Shown here piece by piece: positions 24,182 through 34,750 of a DNA stretch of 46,373 bases. How positions within the stretch are numbered: the stretch's first letter is position 1; each line of letters begins with the position of its first letter. The notes under the pieces are model-generated. The model ran no database searches and was not told the DNA's origin. It worked only from the letters and a program-made list of their open reading frames with translations. The DNA is from Nitrosomonas sp. (GTDB taxonomy: Bacteria > Pseudomonadota > Gammaproteobacteria > Burkholderiales > Nitrosomonadaceae), in contig JAIETK010000009.1 in assembly GCA_019745325.1 (NCBI GenBank), positions 1-46,373 of the forward strand, written 5' to 3'. The position numbers and the translations under genes were made by a program.

Positions 24182-26770
24182 GTTTTCTGATGTCGCGCCT
24201 CTGAATCCTTCCGAAATCCGGTAATAGACGCGCCTTACCGGCGTGCCGTAACGTTCTATCACACGATACTCAATCGATCCGGGTTGTGCAAGCATCGGTT
24301 TGAGATCGATACCCTGCCGGGTTTTTTCCAGGTGACGGCGTTTCATGCCAACCTGGATGACCGGGCGATTCACCGGTGCTTGTGAAGGCTGCCAGTATTC
24401 ATACATGGCGCCGCTATCCCCAAACATATTGCGTGAGCGGATATCCAATGCTGCGCTGCCATGGGTGTAGAATGCCAGGGCGCTGGCAACCGACCATTTG
24501 CTCATGCCTACGACAACCGGTTCCTTGCCGGTTTGATTCCTGACATCTTCAACAATTTGTTTGATTTCATCGGCCGTTTCCCGCCAGAAATAATGTTCGG
24601 TAAACAGATGATAGGGAATGCCGGGTATTCCCAATACGACGTAGTGCAACACAAACGCATAGGCCAGAATACAGCTGACGGCCGTGAGCCGCCAGCCCTT
24701 TTGGATGCGCTTGCCAAACGCTCCGAGTTGGCTGCTATGGCCAATCATCCAGGCGATGGTGGGTAAAATTGCCAGCCAGATGGGGGCGGTCCAGTGAAAT
24801 CGCGGTGCATCCGATAGGCTTGCAATGAAGAAGATGATCAAGGGGACGCCGGTAAAAATTTGCACAAACAAATGCTGTCTGCGTTCCAGCGGTTGATCGT
24901 CCGGTTTCTTGATTGAGAATAAAGCGAGTGCCGCTGCGGCAAAGCCGATGGGCGTTAATAATACGATGATGTGAAGCAATAATTGATGAACCGCAAACTG
25001 ATAGCGGTCCGTCAGCACGCGATTGGATTGAAAAGCAAACGACGCCCAATCATTTTCATAGTTCCACAGTATCACCGGTGAAAACAGCAGCAATGCCAGC
25101 AGTGCGGCCAGATAAGGATAAGGGCGCAACATCCAGCGGCGTGCGGCGGGATCGATGATCACGAACACCAGTGCGGCAATTCCTAATAGACCGAGGGTAT
25201 ACTTGGATAGCAACCCGAGACCGAAAGCAATGCCCATCCCGAGCCAGGCGGAACGTTGTTCTGCAACCAGCGCGCGTTCCATGTAATAGAGGGTGGCAGC
25301 CCATGCGGCGACTAACGGCGCATCCGGAATCATCAAGAAACCCGAACCAAATCCCAGCGGTAAGATGACCAGCAACAACATGGTACGCATCGCGGTCGAT
25401 TTGTCATACAAATTCAGCGCCATGGCGTACAAATAACCCATTGCGATCAACCCGCTGAGCAATGCGCCGATTCGAACGCCGAATTCGTTGTGGCCTAAGA
25501 TCGATGTGCCTAACCAAATCAACCAAGCGACCATGGGCGGGTGGTCGTAAAAACTCAGATCCATGTGCTGCGCGTATTGCCAATAGTAGGTTTCGTCCGG
25601 AATGAGCTGGGCCAGGCCGAAATAAACCAAACGTAGCAGTACCGCGAATAGAACAATGCCGATAGCCGCCGTACGCCATTGGATATCGAGGGATGGCGGA
25701 TTCTTTTGATCAGGGAAGACATAAAAAGCGGAACCGAGATAGTTCACGATAGCGGTCGCAGCGATTGCCGGAAAAATGGCGAGTGTGGGCGGAACCTGCA
25801 AAACATAAACCAGCAATGCCAAGACACCGCCGCGCAGCAATAAAGCCAGCAGACCAACGGTCAGGAAGCGGCCGAATTGATGCCAGTGTAAATAACCCTC
25901 ATGATGATCCCGGAAAGACCACTTGGAATTGAACGCGTAATTGGTGGTTGCGGCCACGAAGAAACTGACAAAGTGTGACATCGCAAGTCCGGCGTCACGG
26001 CTGATCATCCATTGGAAAACTAAAGCGTCGATGATCACGCCGAATAATCCAACGACTGCAAACCGGCCTGCGGTATTGAGCGAAGCGGTGCCGCCGGCTA
26101 AAGTGACCAAACGTTGCAGGTATGCCTGCTGATGAGAAAACGATAATTTCGATGCGCCGTGCGTGCGATCGCTAAAGCAGATCGGGATTTCCGTGACACG
26201 GATTTTCCCTTGGTTGGCCATCAACAGTTCCAGCAAGACCTTGTAACCGCGCGCATGACCTGAAATGTTATCTGCCAGTTCGCGGCGGAACGCAAAAAAG
26301 CCGGAGGTGGCGTCGTTGACATCGCAGATGGGGCGCGCAATCAAACCGCCGATGCGTGATAGCAGTTGGCGGTACAACGGCCAATTCTCGGTTTTGCCGC
26401 CGGCGATATAGCGGCTGCCGATGGCAACATCGAAAGAATGGTTCAATACCGGCGTGACAATAGCCGGCAATCGTTCGGGCGGATGGCTCAGATCCGCGTC
26501 CATCACGACAATGACGTTACTTTTGGCTGCCGCAACACCCGCTAGAATCGAACCGGTTAGATCGGGTTTCTCGCGCCGTTCGATCAGGCGGACGCTGGTT
26601 TGTTTGGCCCAGTTCCGCACTTTATCTGGTGTGCCGTCGGAGGAGCCGTCATCCACAAAAATAACTTCAAAGGATCCCGGAGTAAGATCTAGGGCTAGAA
26701 GGCGGGTGACGAGTGCATCAATATTCTCAGCTTCATTGAGTGTGGGCACTACGATGGAAAAATCGGTCAT
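24179..26770 (-). CDS. Three-domain glycosyltransferase: GT2 polyprenol-P-sugar synthase, GtrA, GT39/ArnT-like
   Basis: This 863-residue protein joins three units. Residues 1-225 are a GT2 dolichol/polyprenol-phosphate-mannose-synthase domain (SIVVPTLNEAENI, VDDGSSDGT, metal DAD at 91-93). Residues about 235-353 are a four-helix GtrA domain, a lipid-linked sugar flippase type. Residues about 366-863 are a multi-helix GT39/GT83 transferase with LIPDETYYW (390-397) and YDHPP (408-412), the acidic catalytic loop of ArnT/PMT enzymes. One chain could thus make, flip and use a polyprenyl-phosphate sugar on lipid A, protein or another acceptor. It follows mltG by 39 bases. Its TAG stop is the first codon of the MITE end. 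Confidence 0.85.
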   Translation of the reverse strand: MTDFSIVVPTLNEAENIDALVTRLLALDLTPGSFEVIFVDDGSSDGTPDKVRNWAKQTSVRLIERREKPDLTGSILAGVAAAKSNVIVVMDADLSHPPERLPAIVTPVLNHSFDVAIGSRYIAGGKTENWPLYRQLLSRIGGLIARPICDVNDATSGFFAFRRELADNISGHARGYKVLLELLMANQGKIRVTEIPICFSDRTHGASKLSFSHQQAYLQRLVTLAGGTASLNTAGRFAVVGLFGVIIDALVFQWMISRDAGLAMSHFVSFFVAATTNYAFNSKWSFRDHHEGYLHWHQFGRFLTVGLLALLLRGGVLALLVYVLQVPPTLAIFPAIAATAIVNYLGSAFYVFPDQKNPPSLDIQWRTAAIGIVLFAVLLRLVYFGLAQLIPDETYYWQYAQHMDLSFYDHPPMVAWLIWLGTSILGHNEFGVRIGALLSGLIAMGYLYAMALNLYDKSTAMRTMLLLVILPLGFGSGFLMIPDAPLVAAWAATLYYMERALVAEQRSAWLGMGIAFGLGLLSKYTLGLLGIAALVFVIIDPAARRWMLRPYPYLAALLALLLFSPVILWNYENDWASFAFQSNRVLTDRYQFAVHQLLLHIIVLLTPIGFAAAALALFSIKKPDDQPLERRQHLFVQIFTGVPLIIFFIASLSDAPRFHWTAPIWLAILPTIAWMIGHSSQLGAFGKRIQKGWRLTAVSCILAYAFVLHYVVLGIPGIPYHLFTEHYFWRETADEIKQIVEDVRNQTGKEPVVVGMSKWSVASALAFYTHGSAALDIRSRNMFGDSGAMYEYWQPSQAPVNRPVIQVGMKRRHLEKTRQGIDLKPMLAQPGSIEYRVIERYGTPVRRVYYRISEGFRGATSEN

Positions 26771-26809
26771 GCAATTCCAGAGGCGGATTCAGGGAGTAAT
26801 GGCGGCATT

Positions 26810-27805
26810 TTATTTTTGTTGTTTCTGGTACTTATTAACGGCCTTATTGTGATCCGCCAGGTTTGTGGAAAAATGCGATTCACCATTGCCTTTTGCAACA
26901 AAATAAAGAGAATCGGTCTCAGCGGGGTTCAGTGCGGCACGAATGGAGGCAAGACCCGGCATGGCGATAGGCGTGGGCGGCAAGCCGTGACGCGTATAGG
27001 TGTTATAGGCTTGGTCGGCTAAAAGATCTTTCTTGCGAAGATTTCCATCAAACTGTTCACCCAAGCCATAAATGACCGTGGGGTCCGTTTGCAATCGCAT
27101 TCCTTGCCGCAGCCGGTTGATGAAGACGCCGGCGATTTCGGCGCGATCGCTTTCTACGCCGGTTTCTTTTTCGATGATCGACGCCAGAATCAGCGCTTCA
27201 TAAGGTGTGGTTAACGGCAGAGACTCGGCGCGCGATTCCCACTCGGATTGTAAATGCTTTTGCATGGTGCGGTAGGCACGTTGCAAAATCTCGATATCGC
27301 TGCTGTCCTTCAGGAAATAATAAGTATCCGGGAAAAATATCCCTTCCGCGGCGGTTTCGGAAGCGCCGATCATGCGTAAAATCTCTGGTTCACCTAAATC
27401 AGTGGTGAGTTTTTTGATCAACGGGTGTTCATTCAGAACTTGCCGTAATTGCGCGAATGTCCAACCTTCAATGAATCTCACGGCATTGCGCTTGGCATCA
27501 CCGGAAGTTAAATAGTTTAGAAGCGCTAGCTGGGTAATCTTTTCATTGAGCAGATAATCGCCTGCTTTGATTGCGGATTCTTGATCCAGGTAACGTGCGA
27601 GTAGAATGAAGGTCCACTTATTAAGAATAACCCCGTCCTCTTCCAACTGCTGGGCAACCTGCTTCAGATTGCTGCCGGCGCGAACGGAAAATTCATAGGG
27701 TATCGTTGAAAGTGTGATACTCGAATGTACATGAAGATAAAACCATGCGACCAGCAGCATGGCGAAGAGCACACTAGCATAAAGGAGGCGTTTTAGCGTG
27801 TGCAT
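26810..27805 (-). CDS. mltG: Endolytic murein transglycosylase MltG
   Basis: MltG cuts nascent glycan strands at the periplasmic face of the inner membrane and sets their length. The 331-residue protein has an N-terminal membrane anchor (residues 7-24), a LysM-like region (YEFSVRAGSNLKQVAQQL) and the YceG catalytic core. The active-site stretch IIEKETG is at 210-216, followed by FINRLRQGMRLQTDPTVIYG. It lies 17 bases after fabF. In many relatives pabC sits between fabF and mltG and tmk follows; both are absent here. Confidence 0.94.
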   Translation of the reverse strand: MHTLKRLLYASVLFAMLLVAWFYLHVHSSITLSTIPYEFSVRAGSNLKQVAQQLEEDGVILNKWTFILLARYLDQESAIKAGDYLLNEKITQLALLNYLTSGDAKRNAVRFIEGWTFAQLRQVLNEHPLIKKLTTDLGEPEILRMIGASETAAEGIFFPDTYYFLKDSSDIEILQRAYRTMQKHLQSEWESRAESLPLTTPYEALILASIIEKETGVESDRAEIAGVFINRLRQGMRLQTDPTVIYGLGEQFDGNLRKKDLLADQAYNTYTRHGLPPTPIAMPGLASIRAALNPAETDSLYFVAKGNGESHFSTNLADHNKAVNKYQKQQK

Positions 27806-27822
27806 GCACCGGATGAAAAAAA

Positions 27823-29064
27823 TTACACGCTGCGGAAAACAAGCGTTCCGTTAGTTCCACCAAATCCGAATGAATTTGATAAAGCAACTTTGATATCCAT
27901 ATCCCGCGCGGTATTGGGGATATAGTCCAAGTCACATTGCGGATCTTGATTGATCAGATTGATCGTGGGCGGTGCAATTTTATGATGAATGGCTAGAACC
28001 GAGAAAATTGCTTCGACCCCTCCAGCAGCGCCGAGTAGATGACCGGTCATGGATTTTGTGGAATTAACCGCCAATTTGCTGGCATGATCGCCGAAGCAGC
28101 GTTTAACCGCGATGGTTTCCGCGATATCTCCCAACGGAGTGGAAGTGCCGTGTGCATTGATGTAATCGACCGCAGTCGTATCAATACCCGCATTTTTAAG
28201 CGCATTGGACATACAACGCGCGGCACCTTCACCGTCGTCGCAGGGGGCGGTCATGTGGAAAGCGTCCGCACTCATTCCGAAACCGGCGAGTTCGGCATAA
28301 ATTTTCGCTCCACGTTTTTTCGCATGTTCCATTTCTTCCAGCACCAAAACGCCAGCGCCTTCACCCAGCACAAAACCGTCACGATCGATATCCCAAGGAC
28401 GGCTTGCGGATTCCGGGTGATCATTTTGACTGGATAAAGCTTTTGCAGCCGCGAAGCCGCCGATTGCCAGCGGGGTAACGCAGGATTCCGCACCACCACA
28501 AACCATCACGTCGGAATCGCCATATTCAATCATGCGAGCGGAATTGCCGATGCTGTGCGTTGCCGTCGTGCAAGCGGTTACGATTGCAAAATTAGGTCCT
28601 TTATAACCATACATGATGGATAAATTACCGGCGATCATGTTGATAATCGTGCTGGGAATAAAAAAAGGCGAAATTTTACGCGGTCCGCCGGCATGGTAAG
28701 CGGTATCGGTATTTTCAATCATCGGCAATCCTCCGATGCCCGAACCGATATTCACACCAATTCTTTCCGGGTTGAGATTGGAAATGTCATCAATACCAGC
28801 ATCTTTTACGGCTTGTATGGCGGCGGCCATGCCATAATGGATGAAAATATCCATCCGGCGCGCCTCTTTAGCCGAGAGATATTGGTGAATATCAAAATCC
28901 TTCACTTCACCGGCAATCTGTGAAGCGAAAGCCGATGCATCGAAACGGGTGATCCGGGTAATTCCGGATTTTCCTGAAATAATGTGATCCCATGCGCTGG
29001 GAATCGAGCTTCCTACAGGTGAAACGATACCCAGTCCGGTTACTACTACCTTGCGTTTGGACAA
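27823..29064 (-). CDS. fabF: 3-oxoacyl-ACP synthase II
   Basis: KASII condenses malonyl-ACP with acyl-ACP in fatty-acid elongation. The catalytic triad is present: cysteine C165 in [10 protein letters not shown], histidine in [12 protein letters not shown] and histidine in [12 protein letters not shown]. Length of 413 is typical. It lies 42 bases after acpP and ends 17 bases before mltG, on the same strand as the whole fab cluster. Confidence 0.97.
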   Translation of the reverse strand: MSKRKVVVTGLGIVSPVGSSIPSAWDHIISGKSGITRITRFDASAFASQIAGEVKDFDIHQYLSAKEARRMDIFIHYGMAAAIQAVKDAGIDDISNLNPERIGVNIGSGIGGLPMIENTDTAYHAGGPRKISPFFIPSTIINMIAGNLSIMYGYKGPNFAIVTACTTATHSIGNSARMIEYGDSDVMVCGGAESCVTPLAIGGFAAAKALSSQNDHPESASRPWDIDRDGFVLGEGAGVLVLEEMEHAKKRGAKIYAELAGFGMSADAFHMTAPCDDGEGAARCMSNALKNAGIDTTAVDYINAHGTSTPLGDIAETIAVKRCFGDHASKLAVNSTKSMTGHLLGAAGGVEAIFSVLAIHHKIAPPTINLINQDPQCDLDYIPNTARDMDIKVALSNSFGFGGTNGTLVFRSV

Positions 29065-29106
29065 AATGACTCCGCGTGAATGTCTTATCTTGTGGAGAAA
29101 TGAAAA

Positions 29107-29346
29107 CTAATTCGTGGTGTGCGCTGTGACGTAGTCAATCGCTTCCTGGACGGTATTGATTTTTTCAGCTTGTTCATCCGGAATTTCACATTCGAATTCT
29201 TCCTCCAATGCCATTACCAGTTCGACTGTATCGAGTGAATCGGCACCAAGGTCATTAACAAAAGATGATTCATTTTTGACTTCAGTTTCGTTAACGCCAA
29301 GTTGTTCAGCTACAATTTTTTTAATACGCTGTTCAATATTTTCCAT
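29107..29346 (-). CDS. acpP: Acyl carrier protein
   Basis: The 79-residue acidic protein carries acyl chains on a phosphopantetheine attached to S37 in the motif GADSLDTVE. The helix II motif and the C-terminal [17 protein letters not shown] are standard. AAGGAAA lies just upstream of ATG 29346. Confidence 0.98.
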   Translation of the reverse strand: MENIEQRIKKIVAEQLGVNETEVKNESSFVNDLGADSLDTVELVMALEEEFECEIPDEQAEKINTVQEAIDYVTAHTTN

Positions 29347-29458
29347 CTAGGTATTTCCTTATCAGGTAAGATAAACTCGATTATTTTAACAAATTTTCAA
29401 TCTCAACAACACTGCAACTTGGGTAATCATTCTCCTTCGCAGATTCCGCATTTGGAAG

Positions 29459-30196
29459 TTAATCCATATACATTCCGCCGTTTACGTGAAGGGTTGCGCC
29501 AGTAATGTAACCTGCTGCAGAAGAAGCTAAAAAAGCCACGGCCGAGGCGACTTCTTCAGGGCGTCCTAATCTTCCCAATGGGACATGTTGGATCAGGTTC
29601 TGCTGAAAGGCATCGGCCAGTGAGCGGGTCATATCGGTGTCGATAAAGCCCGGAGCAACGCAATTGACAGTGATATTACGGCTGCCGACTTCACGCGCCA
29701 GCGATTTACTGAATCCAAAAATGCCTGCCTTGGCCGCTGCATAGTTCGTCTGTCCCATGTTCCCCATCGCACCGACAACTGACGAAATGTTGATGATGCG
29801 GCCGTAACGGGCTTTCATCATTGCGCGAAGCACCCCGCGGCTTAAGCGGAAAACCGATTTCAAATCGGTTTCCATGATGTCATCCCATTCCTCGTCTTTC
29901 ATACGAACAAGCAGATTATCGCGGGTAATTCCAGCATTATTGATTAATATCTCGATATCACCGAATTTTTCACGAATAGCCGCGATGGCGCTTTCGATTT
30001 GCCCGGCATCATTGACATTCAGTACCATGCCATATCCTTTGATTCCGGCTTTTTCCAGGTACTGATTAATCGCGTTGGCGCCATTTTCGCTTGTCGCTGT
30101 GCCAATTACCACTGCACCGTGTTGACCGAGCTTAAGCGCTACCGCTTGCCCGATTCCGCGGCTGGCACCGGTAACTAACGTTATTCTGTTTTCCAT
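29459..30196 (-). CDS. fabG: 3-oxoacyl-ACP reductase
   Basis: A 245-residue short-chain dehydrogenase that reduces 3-oxoacyl-ACP with NADPH. The cofactor loop is TGASRGIG (residues 9-16), with NNAG in the core. The catalytic residues are serine in NISSVVG and the pair in YAAAK, and the C-terminus ends HVNGGMYMD. It is followed by acpP after a 112-base gap, which may contain an acpP promoter. Confidence 0.97.
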   Translation of the reverse strand: MENRITLVTGASRGIGQAVALKLGQHGAVVIGTATSENGANAINQYLEKAGIKGYGMVLNVNDAGQIESAIAAIREKFGDIEILINNAGITRDNLLVRMKDEEWDDIMETDLKSVFRLSRGVLRAMMKARYGRIINISSVVGAMGNMGQTNYAAAKAGIFGFSKSLAREVGSRNITVNCVAPGFIDTDMTRSLADAFQQNLIQHVPLGRLGRPEEVASAVAFLASSAAGYITGATLHVNGGMYMD

Positions 30197-30251
30197 ATCA
30201 TTTCTCCATCATTACCAGAGCCATGACAACTTGTAATTAATATTCATTTGC

Positions 30252-31196
30252 TTAACTTGCCTTTAATTGAGTAACAGCTTGCTTGATGGTTTCACTATCC
30301 GCCAGCGAGAGCTGTTGCAAATTTTGATCGATACGTTTGTTTAATCCAGCCAACACTTTTCCCGGTCCGCATTCAACCACGCGCGTGACGCCTGTAGCCG
30401 CAATAGCCCGGATCGTGTCGACCCAGCGTACTGGACTCACGAGTTGTTGCACCAATCGGTCTTTGATGGTTGCCGGATTGGCGTGAGATTTTACATCGGC
30501 ATTGTGCAGAATTGGTAAGTCCGGCACATGCAACGGTACTTTTTCCAGTTGTTGTTTCATCTGTTCCGCGGCTGGTTTCATCAGCGAACAATGCGAAGGG
30601 ATACTCATCGGCAGCATGATCGCTCTTTTGGCGCCTTTCGTTTTTGCCAGTTCGATTCCTTGTTGAATGGCATTTTTGTGTCCGGCGATGACAACTTGGC
30701 CCGGAGCGTTGAAATTAGCCGGTTCCAGTGATTCGCCGTTACTTTGAGCGGTTATATCGCGGCAGATGGTTTCGATGATTGCATCGTCCAATCCCAGAAT
30801 TGCCGCCATTCCGCCGGTACCTTCCGGTACCGCTTGCTGCATTGCTTGCGCCCGGTAGCGGACCAATGCCAGCGCATCGGCAAAACTCAAAGCCCCAGCC
30901 GCGACCAAAGCCGTGTATTCACCCAGGCTATGCCCGGCGATGATCGCCGGTTTTGTTCCGCCAAGACTCATCCATGCCCGATAAACCGCGATTCCCGCAG
31001 TCAACATGATTGGTTGGGTATTGACGGTAAGATTCAAATCGTCGGCTGTACCATTACTCACCAAGGACCATAAATCTTGCTTGAGAATATCGGAAGCTTC
31101 TGAGAAAGTTTCCTGAATGACGGGTAACCCGGCGTAACCGTTCATCATGCCAACCGATTGCGATCCTTGCCCGGGAAATACAAATGAAAATGTCAT
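30252..31196 (-). CDS. fabD: Malonyl-CoA:ACP transacylase
   Basis: FabD loads malonate onto ACP. The nucleophile S90 lies in GHSLGEYTALV; FPGQGSQSVGM is the N-terminal oxyanion loop; the catalytic histidine lies in SIPSHCSLM. Length of 314 is typical. It begins 3 bases after the fabH stop, so the two are tightly coupled. Confidence 0.97.
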   Translation of the reverse strand: MTFSFVFPGQGSQSVGMMNGYAGLPVIQETFSEASDILKQDLWSLVSNGTADDLNLTVNTQPIMLTAGIAVYRAWMSLGGTKPAIIAGHSLGEYTALVAAGALSFADALALVRYRAQAMQQAVPEGTGGMAAILGLDDAIIETICRDITAQSNGESLEPANFNAPGQVVIAGHKNAIQQGIELAKTKGAKRAIMLPMSIPSHCSLMKPAAEQMKQQLEKVPLHVPDLPILHNADVKSHANPATIKDRLVQQLVSPVRWVDTIRAIAATGVTRVVECGPGKVLAGLNKRIDQNLQQLSLADSETIKQAVTQLKAS

Positions 31197-31199
31197 AGA

Positions 31200-32156
31200 T
31201 CACCAGCGCAGTAGCACTGCCCCCCATGTAAAACCGCCGCCAACTCCTTCAAGTAATAGCAATTGATCTCGCTGTATACGGCCGTCTCGAACCGCGATAT
31301 CTAATGCAAGCGGAATCGAAGCTGCGGATGTATTGCCATGTTTGTCGACCGATACGACGACTTTATCCATCGGTAATCCTAATTTCTTGGCGGTCGACTG
31401 TATTATTCTGATATTCGCTTGATGCGGAATCAGCCAATCGATGTCGGTCGATTGCAGATTATTTTTCTCAACCGCTTCTTGCACGACTTCTTCGAGCACT
31501 TTGACGGCAAATTTGAAAACGGCATTCCCTTCCATATTGATGTAGGGATTGCCTTGCACCCTTCCACCGCTGATACACCCGGGGGCCGACAAAATATTGC
31601 TATGACTGCCGCTGGCATGGAGATGGCTTGATAAAATGCCGGGCTGATCGCTCTGTGACAGAACTACTGCTCCGGCGCCATCGCCGAATAAAACACAGGT
31701 GTTGCGGTCGTTCCAGTCGAGTATTTTGGAATAAATTTCACTGCCTACCACTAGGGCATTGCGGCATTTACCGGAGCTGACAAACATGTCGGCCGTTGCC
31801 AGTGCATACACAAAGCCGCTACAAACCGCCTGCACATCGAATGCCGGGCAATTTTCAATGCCCAGTTTATTTTGCAAGATGCACGCAGTGCTCGGAAATA
31901 TCATATCCGGCGTTGTCGTGGCGACGATAATCAAGTCGATATCGTCGCTGCTGACGCCGGCAGCCTGCATAGCATTCTGGCTGGCATACAACGCCAAGTC
32001 GCTGGCAACCTGATCGTCGCGTGCAATATGACGCTGCGTGATGCCGGTGCGGGTCCGTATCCATTCATCACTGGTATCGACCATTCGTTCCAGATCGGCA
32101 TTGGTGAGAATTTTTTCCGGTAAGTAACTACCTGTACCTGTGATTCTTGAATACAT
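31200..32156 (-). CDS. fabH: 3-oxoacyl-ACP synthase III
   Basis: KASIII starts fatty-acid synthesis by joining acetyl-CoA and malonyl-ACP. The triad is C112 (VQAVCSGF), histidine in IPHQANIRI and asparagine in KHGNTSAAS. The 318-residue length is normal. It lies 13 bases after plsX. Confidence 0.97.
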   Translation of the reverse strand: MYSRITGTGSYLPEKILTNADLERMVDTSDEWIRTRTGITQRHIARDDQVASDLALYASQNAMQAAGVSSDDIDLIIVATTTPDMIFPSTACILQNKLGIENCPAFDVQAVCSGFVYALATADMFVSSGKCRNALVVGSEIYSKILDWNDRNTCVLFGDGAGAVVLSQSDQPGILSSHLHASGSHSNILSAPGCISGGRVQGNPYINMEGNAVFKFAVKVLEEVVQEAVEKNNLQSTDIDWLIPHQANIRIIQSTAKKLGLPMDKVVVSVDKHGNTSAASIPLALDIAVRDGRIQRDQLLLLEGVGGGFTWGAVLLRW

Positions 32157-32169
32157 TTATCTGGCCAAT

Positions 32170-33198
32170 TTAATTAGAAGTGGATTGAGCGTGACGGGAA
32201 AATTCTGCGACCCGCTCACTGATATGCCGCAGCATGCCGCCTCGCACTTCATCGGCGGCGCGTTTGATTGCGAAACTGAAGGCATATTTATCCGCAGATC
32301 CATGGCTTTTGATGACGATACCGCGCAACCCTAAAAAACTGGCGCCATTATAGCGGCGATGATCCACCCGGTGCTTGAAGGATTTGATTACCGGCATTGC
32401 AATCACGCCGGCCAATTTAGTCAAGAGATTCCGCTTGAATTCTTGCCGCAAATAAGTTGCCAGCATTTGAGCCAAACCCTCAGACGTTTTTAACGTGATG
32501 TTTCCAACAAACCCATCACATACCACGACATCGGTCGTTCCTTTATAAATATCGTTACCTTCAACGTTACCATAAAAATTGAGACCGCTACGGCGCAGCA
32601 ACTCGGCAGCCTGTTTTACGACTTCATTGCCTTTAATTTCTTCTTCTCCGACATTGAGTAAGCCCACGCTGGGGAACGCTTTATTTTCGACTGAGGATAC
32701 CAGCGAAGCGCCCATGATACCAAATTGAAACAAATGTTCGGCAGTGCAATCGATATTGGCTCCCAGATCCAGAACGTAAGTATGGCCAGTGCTGGTGGGT
32801 AAAACGACTGCAAGCGCGGGGCGATCCACGCCGGGAATTGTTTTCAAGACGAACCGGGACGTTGCCAGTAGCGCACCGGTATTGCCGGCACTGATACAGG
32901 CCTGGGCTTCCCCTGTTTTGACAAGATTGATAGCCACGCGCATCGACGAATCTTTTTTGCCGCGTAAAGCCGCTGAAGGTGATTCATCCATGCCGACAAC
33001 TTCACTGGCGGGGTGCAGGCGGATTCTCGGGCCAAAATCCGCTTTGGCGGCGTGCAACTCGGCTTCAATCGCATCGGGAATTCCAACCAGAATGATGTTA
33101 GCCTCGGGATCCTGCCGCAAATAATCCAGAGCGGACGGCACAGTAACATGGGGGCCATGGTCGCCGCCCATGCAGTCTATTGCTACAGTGATATCCAA
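32170..33198 (-). CDS. plsX: Phosphate acyltransferase PlsX
   Basis: PlsX makes acyl-phosphate from acyl-ACP for phospholipid synthesis and is a peripheral membrane enzyme. Motifs include the N-terminal [22 protein letters not shown] and [23 protein letters not shown]. The 342-residue length is typical. It sits between rpmF and fabH, the conserved order in proteobacteria. Confidence 0.97.
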   Translation of the reverse strand: MDITVAIDCMGGDHGPHVTVPSALDYLRQDPEANIILVGIPDAIEAELHAAKADFGPRIRLHPASEVVGMDESPSAALRGKKDSSMRVAINLVKTGEAQACISAGNTGALLATSRFVLKTIPGVDRPALAVVLPTSTGHTYVLDLGANIDCTAEHLFQFGIMGASLVSSVENKAFPSVGLLNVGEEEIKGNEVVKQAAELLRRSGLNFYGNVEGNDIYKGTTDVVVCDGFVGNITLKTSEGLAQMLATYLRQEFKRNLLTKLAGVIAMPVIKSFKHRVDHRRYNGASFLGLRGIVIKSHGSADKYAFSFAIKRAADEVRGGMLRHISERVAEFSRHAQSTSN

Positions 33199-33262
33199 TT
33201 TCGGTGCTCTTGAGACTCGGAGAAGCTATATTTCAATGCGGTTTGTAGCAATAGGGAAAGAT

Positions 33263-33442
33263 TTAATCGTTTTTGGTTTTGACTACTTTCTTGCCGCGAT
33301 AATAGCCATTAGGGCTGATATGGTGGCGTAAATGAATTTCGCCGGTATTCGGCTCAACGGCTAATGGAGGATCGGTCAGGAAATCATGAGAGCGATGCAT
33401 GCCGCGTTTTGAAGGGGATTTCTTATTTTGTTGAACAGCCAT
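33263..33442 (-). CDS. rpmF: 50S ribosomal protein L32
   Basis: The 59-residue product starts [20 protein letters not shown] and continues with [20 protein letters not shown], the L32 pattern. The ATG is at 33442. The zinc-type cysteines found in some L32 proteins are absent, which is common in proteobacteria. It lies between yceD and plsX, 18 bases after yceD, as expected for this operon. Confidence 0.95.
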   Translation of the reverse strand: MAVQQNKKSPSKRGMHRSHDFLTDPPLAVEPNTGEIHLRHHISPNGYYRGKKVVKTKND

Positions 33443-33460
33443 GTAAATTACTCCTTAAAC

Positions 33461-33985
33461 TTAGTTTGCTTTCTTTAGTGCCGCCAATGCCGAAAAAGGA
33501 TGCGCGGGATGTGCCGGTTGCGGGTTGTCGTCTAGATGATCGTCGGTTGTTTCCAATTCAAGTGTGCTGCATTCGCCTTCGACATGACGTGATGAAATGG
33601 ATAGACTCAGTATGACTTCTTCTTCGATTAAACTGGCAACATCCAATTCAGGCGTTGCTAATATTGCTTCCACACTGTCATCATCATCCGCTTGATACAG
33701 TTCAAATTCATCTTTTGCAAGCAACAGGAATGTTTCAAGATCAACAGTATGAACTAATTTATCGAGACAACGCTGGCAGTTAAGGTGAATTTTGCCATTA
33801 ATCCGCAAATACAAGCCCGGTTTTTCGTTTTGATCAAACCGTCCGGTAATGCGGTAAATTATTTCTCCTTCCCGGTCAAACAGCAAGTCATGCAAGCGCG
33901 CAAGTTCATCCAACGGGATTTTATCATGGTGATTACCCGCATTTTTTACAAATTCGAGGGGATCAATAACAAACCGTACAGACAT
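33461..33985 (-). CDS. yceD: DUF177 protein YceD (23S rRNA accumulation)
   Basis: A 174-residue DUF177 protein. YceD homologues are needed for normal 23S rRNA accumulation and lie upstream of rpmF. The central motif INGKIHLNCQRCLDKL contains the CxxC of the family, followed by an acidic stretch and a C-terminal helix. The ATG at 33985 has no ribosome site. It begins only about 3 bases after the start point predicted from the promoter, so its mRNA may be leaderless. Confidence 0.9.
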   Translation of the reverse strand: MSVRFVIDPLEFVKNAGNHHDKIPLDELARLHDLLFDREGEIIYRITGRFDQNEKPGLYLRINGKIHLNCQRCLDKLVHTVDLETFLLLAKDEFELYQADDDDSVEAILATPELDVASLIEEEVILSLSISSRHVEGECSTLELETTDDHLDDNPQPAHPAHPFSALAALKKAN

Positions 33986-33994
33986 AAGGCGCGC

Positions 33995-34023
33995 ATGTTA
34001 TAGTTTTTAATCGTAAGTGTCAA
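33995..34023 (-). promoter_or_regulatory. Sigma-70 promoter of the yceD-rpmF-plsX-fab operon
   Basis: On the minus strand a perfect TTGACA (34018-34023) is followed after 17 bases by TAACAT (33995-34000). Transcription should begin near 33988, almost at the yceD start codon. The promoter lies in the 56-base gap shared with divergent maf. Confidence 0.7.
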
Positions 34024-34041
34024 AAAATACAAAAGGAAATT

Positions 34042-34638
34042 TTGAAAGCACAACAGATTACTTCAACAATAATACTGGGCTCCGGTTCGATTTATCGCAA
34101 AGAATTGCTGCAACGATTGCAAATTCCTTTTGATACCTGTAGTCCGCAGATTGAAGAAGCGCCGCTGGACAGTGAATTGCCCGGACAAACCGCCTGCCGC
34201 TTGGCTGAAGCGAAAGCGCGCGCAATTGCCGGTATCTATCCGCAAGCATTGATTATCGGTTCCGATCAAGTTGCTGCATTGGGTGACAAGCCTCTGGGAA
34301 AGCCATTAAATCACCACAATGCAACCGAGCAGTTGCGTTTGATTCAAGGCCGGGAAGTGGTTTTTTATACAGCACTTTGCCTTTTGAACAGCGCTACCAA
34401 CCGGTTGCAAAGCCATCTCTCGCCTTACTATGTGAAGTACCGGCCATTGAACGATCTGCAAATCGAACATTATTTGCAAATGGAACAACCTTATCACTGC
34501 GCCGGCAGTGCGAAATCGGAAGGATTGGGGGTTGCATTGATCGAGAAAATGACAGGCGATGATCCAACCGGATTGATCGGATTGCCGCTGATCGCTCTGG
34601 TCGATATGCTGAAGGCGGAAGGGGTGCAGATTATTTGA
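34042..34638 (+). CDS. Maf/YceF-type nucleotide pyrophosphatase
   Basis: Maf proteins hydrolyse non-canonical nucleoside triphosphates. The motif [13 protein letters not shown] (residues 14-26) and the absence of extra insertions fit the YceF subfamily, which prefers 7-methyl-GTP. The general-base aspartate lies in IIGSDQVA. The 198-residue frame starts at TTG 34042, with AAGGAAAT 5 bases upstream; no ATG is available before the conserved N-terminus. It is divergent from yceD, a common neighbour. Confidence 0.9.
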   Translation: MKAQQITSTIILGSGSIYRKELLQRLQIPFDTCSPQIEEAPLDSELPGQTACRLAEAKARAIAGIYPQALIIGSDQVAALGDKPLGKPLNHHNATEQLRLIQGREVVFYTALCLLNSATNRLQSHLSPYYVKYRPLNDLQIEHYLQMEQPYHCAGSAKSEGLGVALIEKMTGDDPTGLIGLPLIALVDMLKAEGVQII

Positions 34639-34750
34639 TATGCATCAATAAAAGCGTTTTTATCGTGATAACCGTCAATTGCAAAGCTAGGCATAATGTG
34701 GAATGATTATAGCGGAGTGAGATTTTCATTTATCTTTAACTGAGACATTC

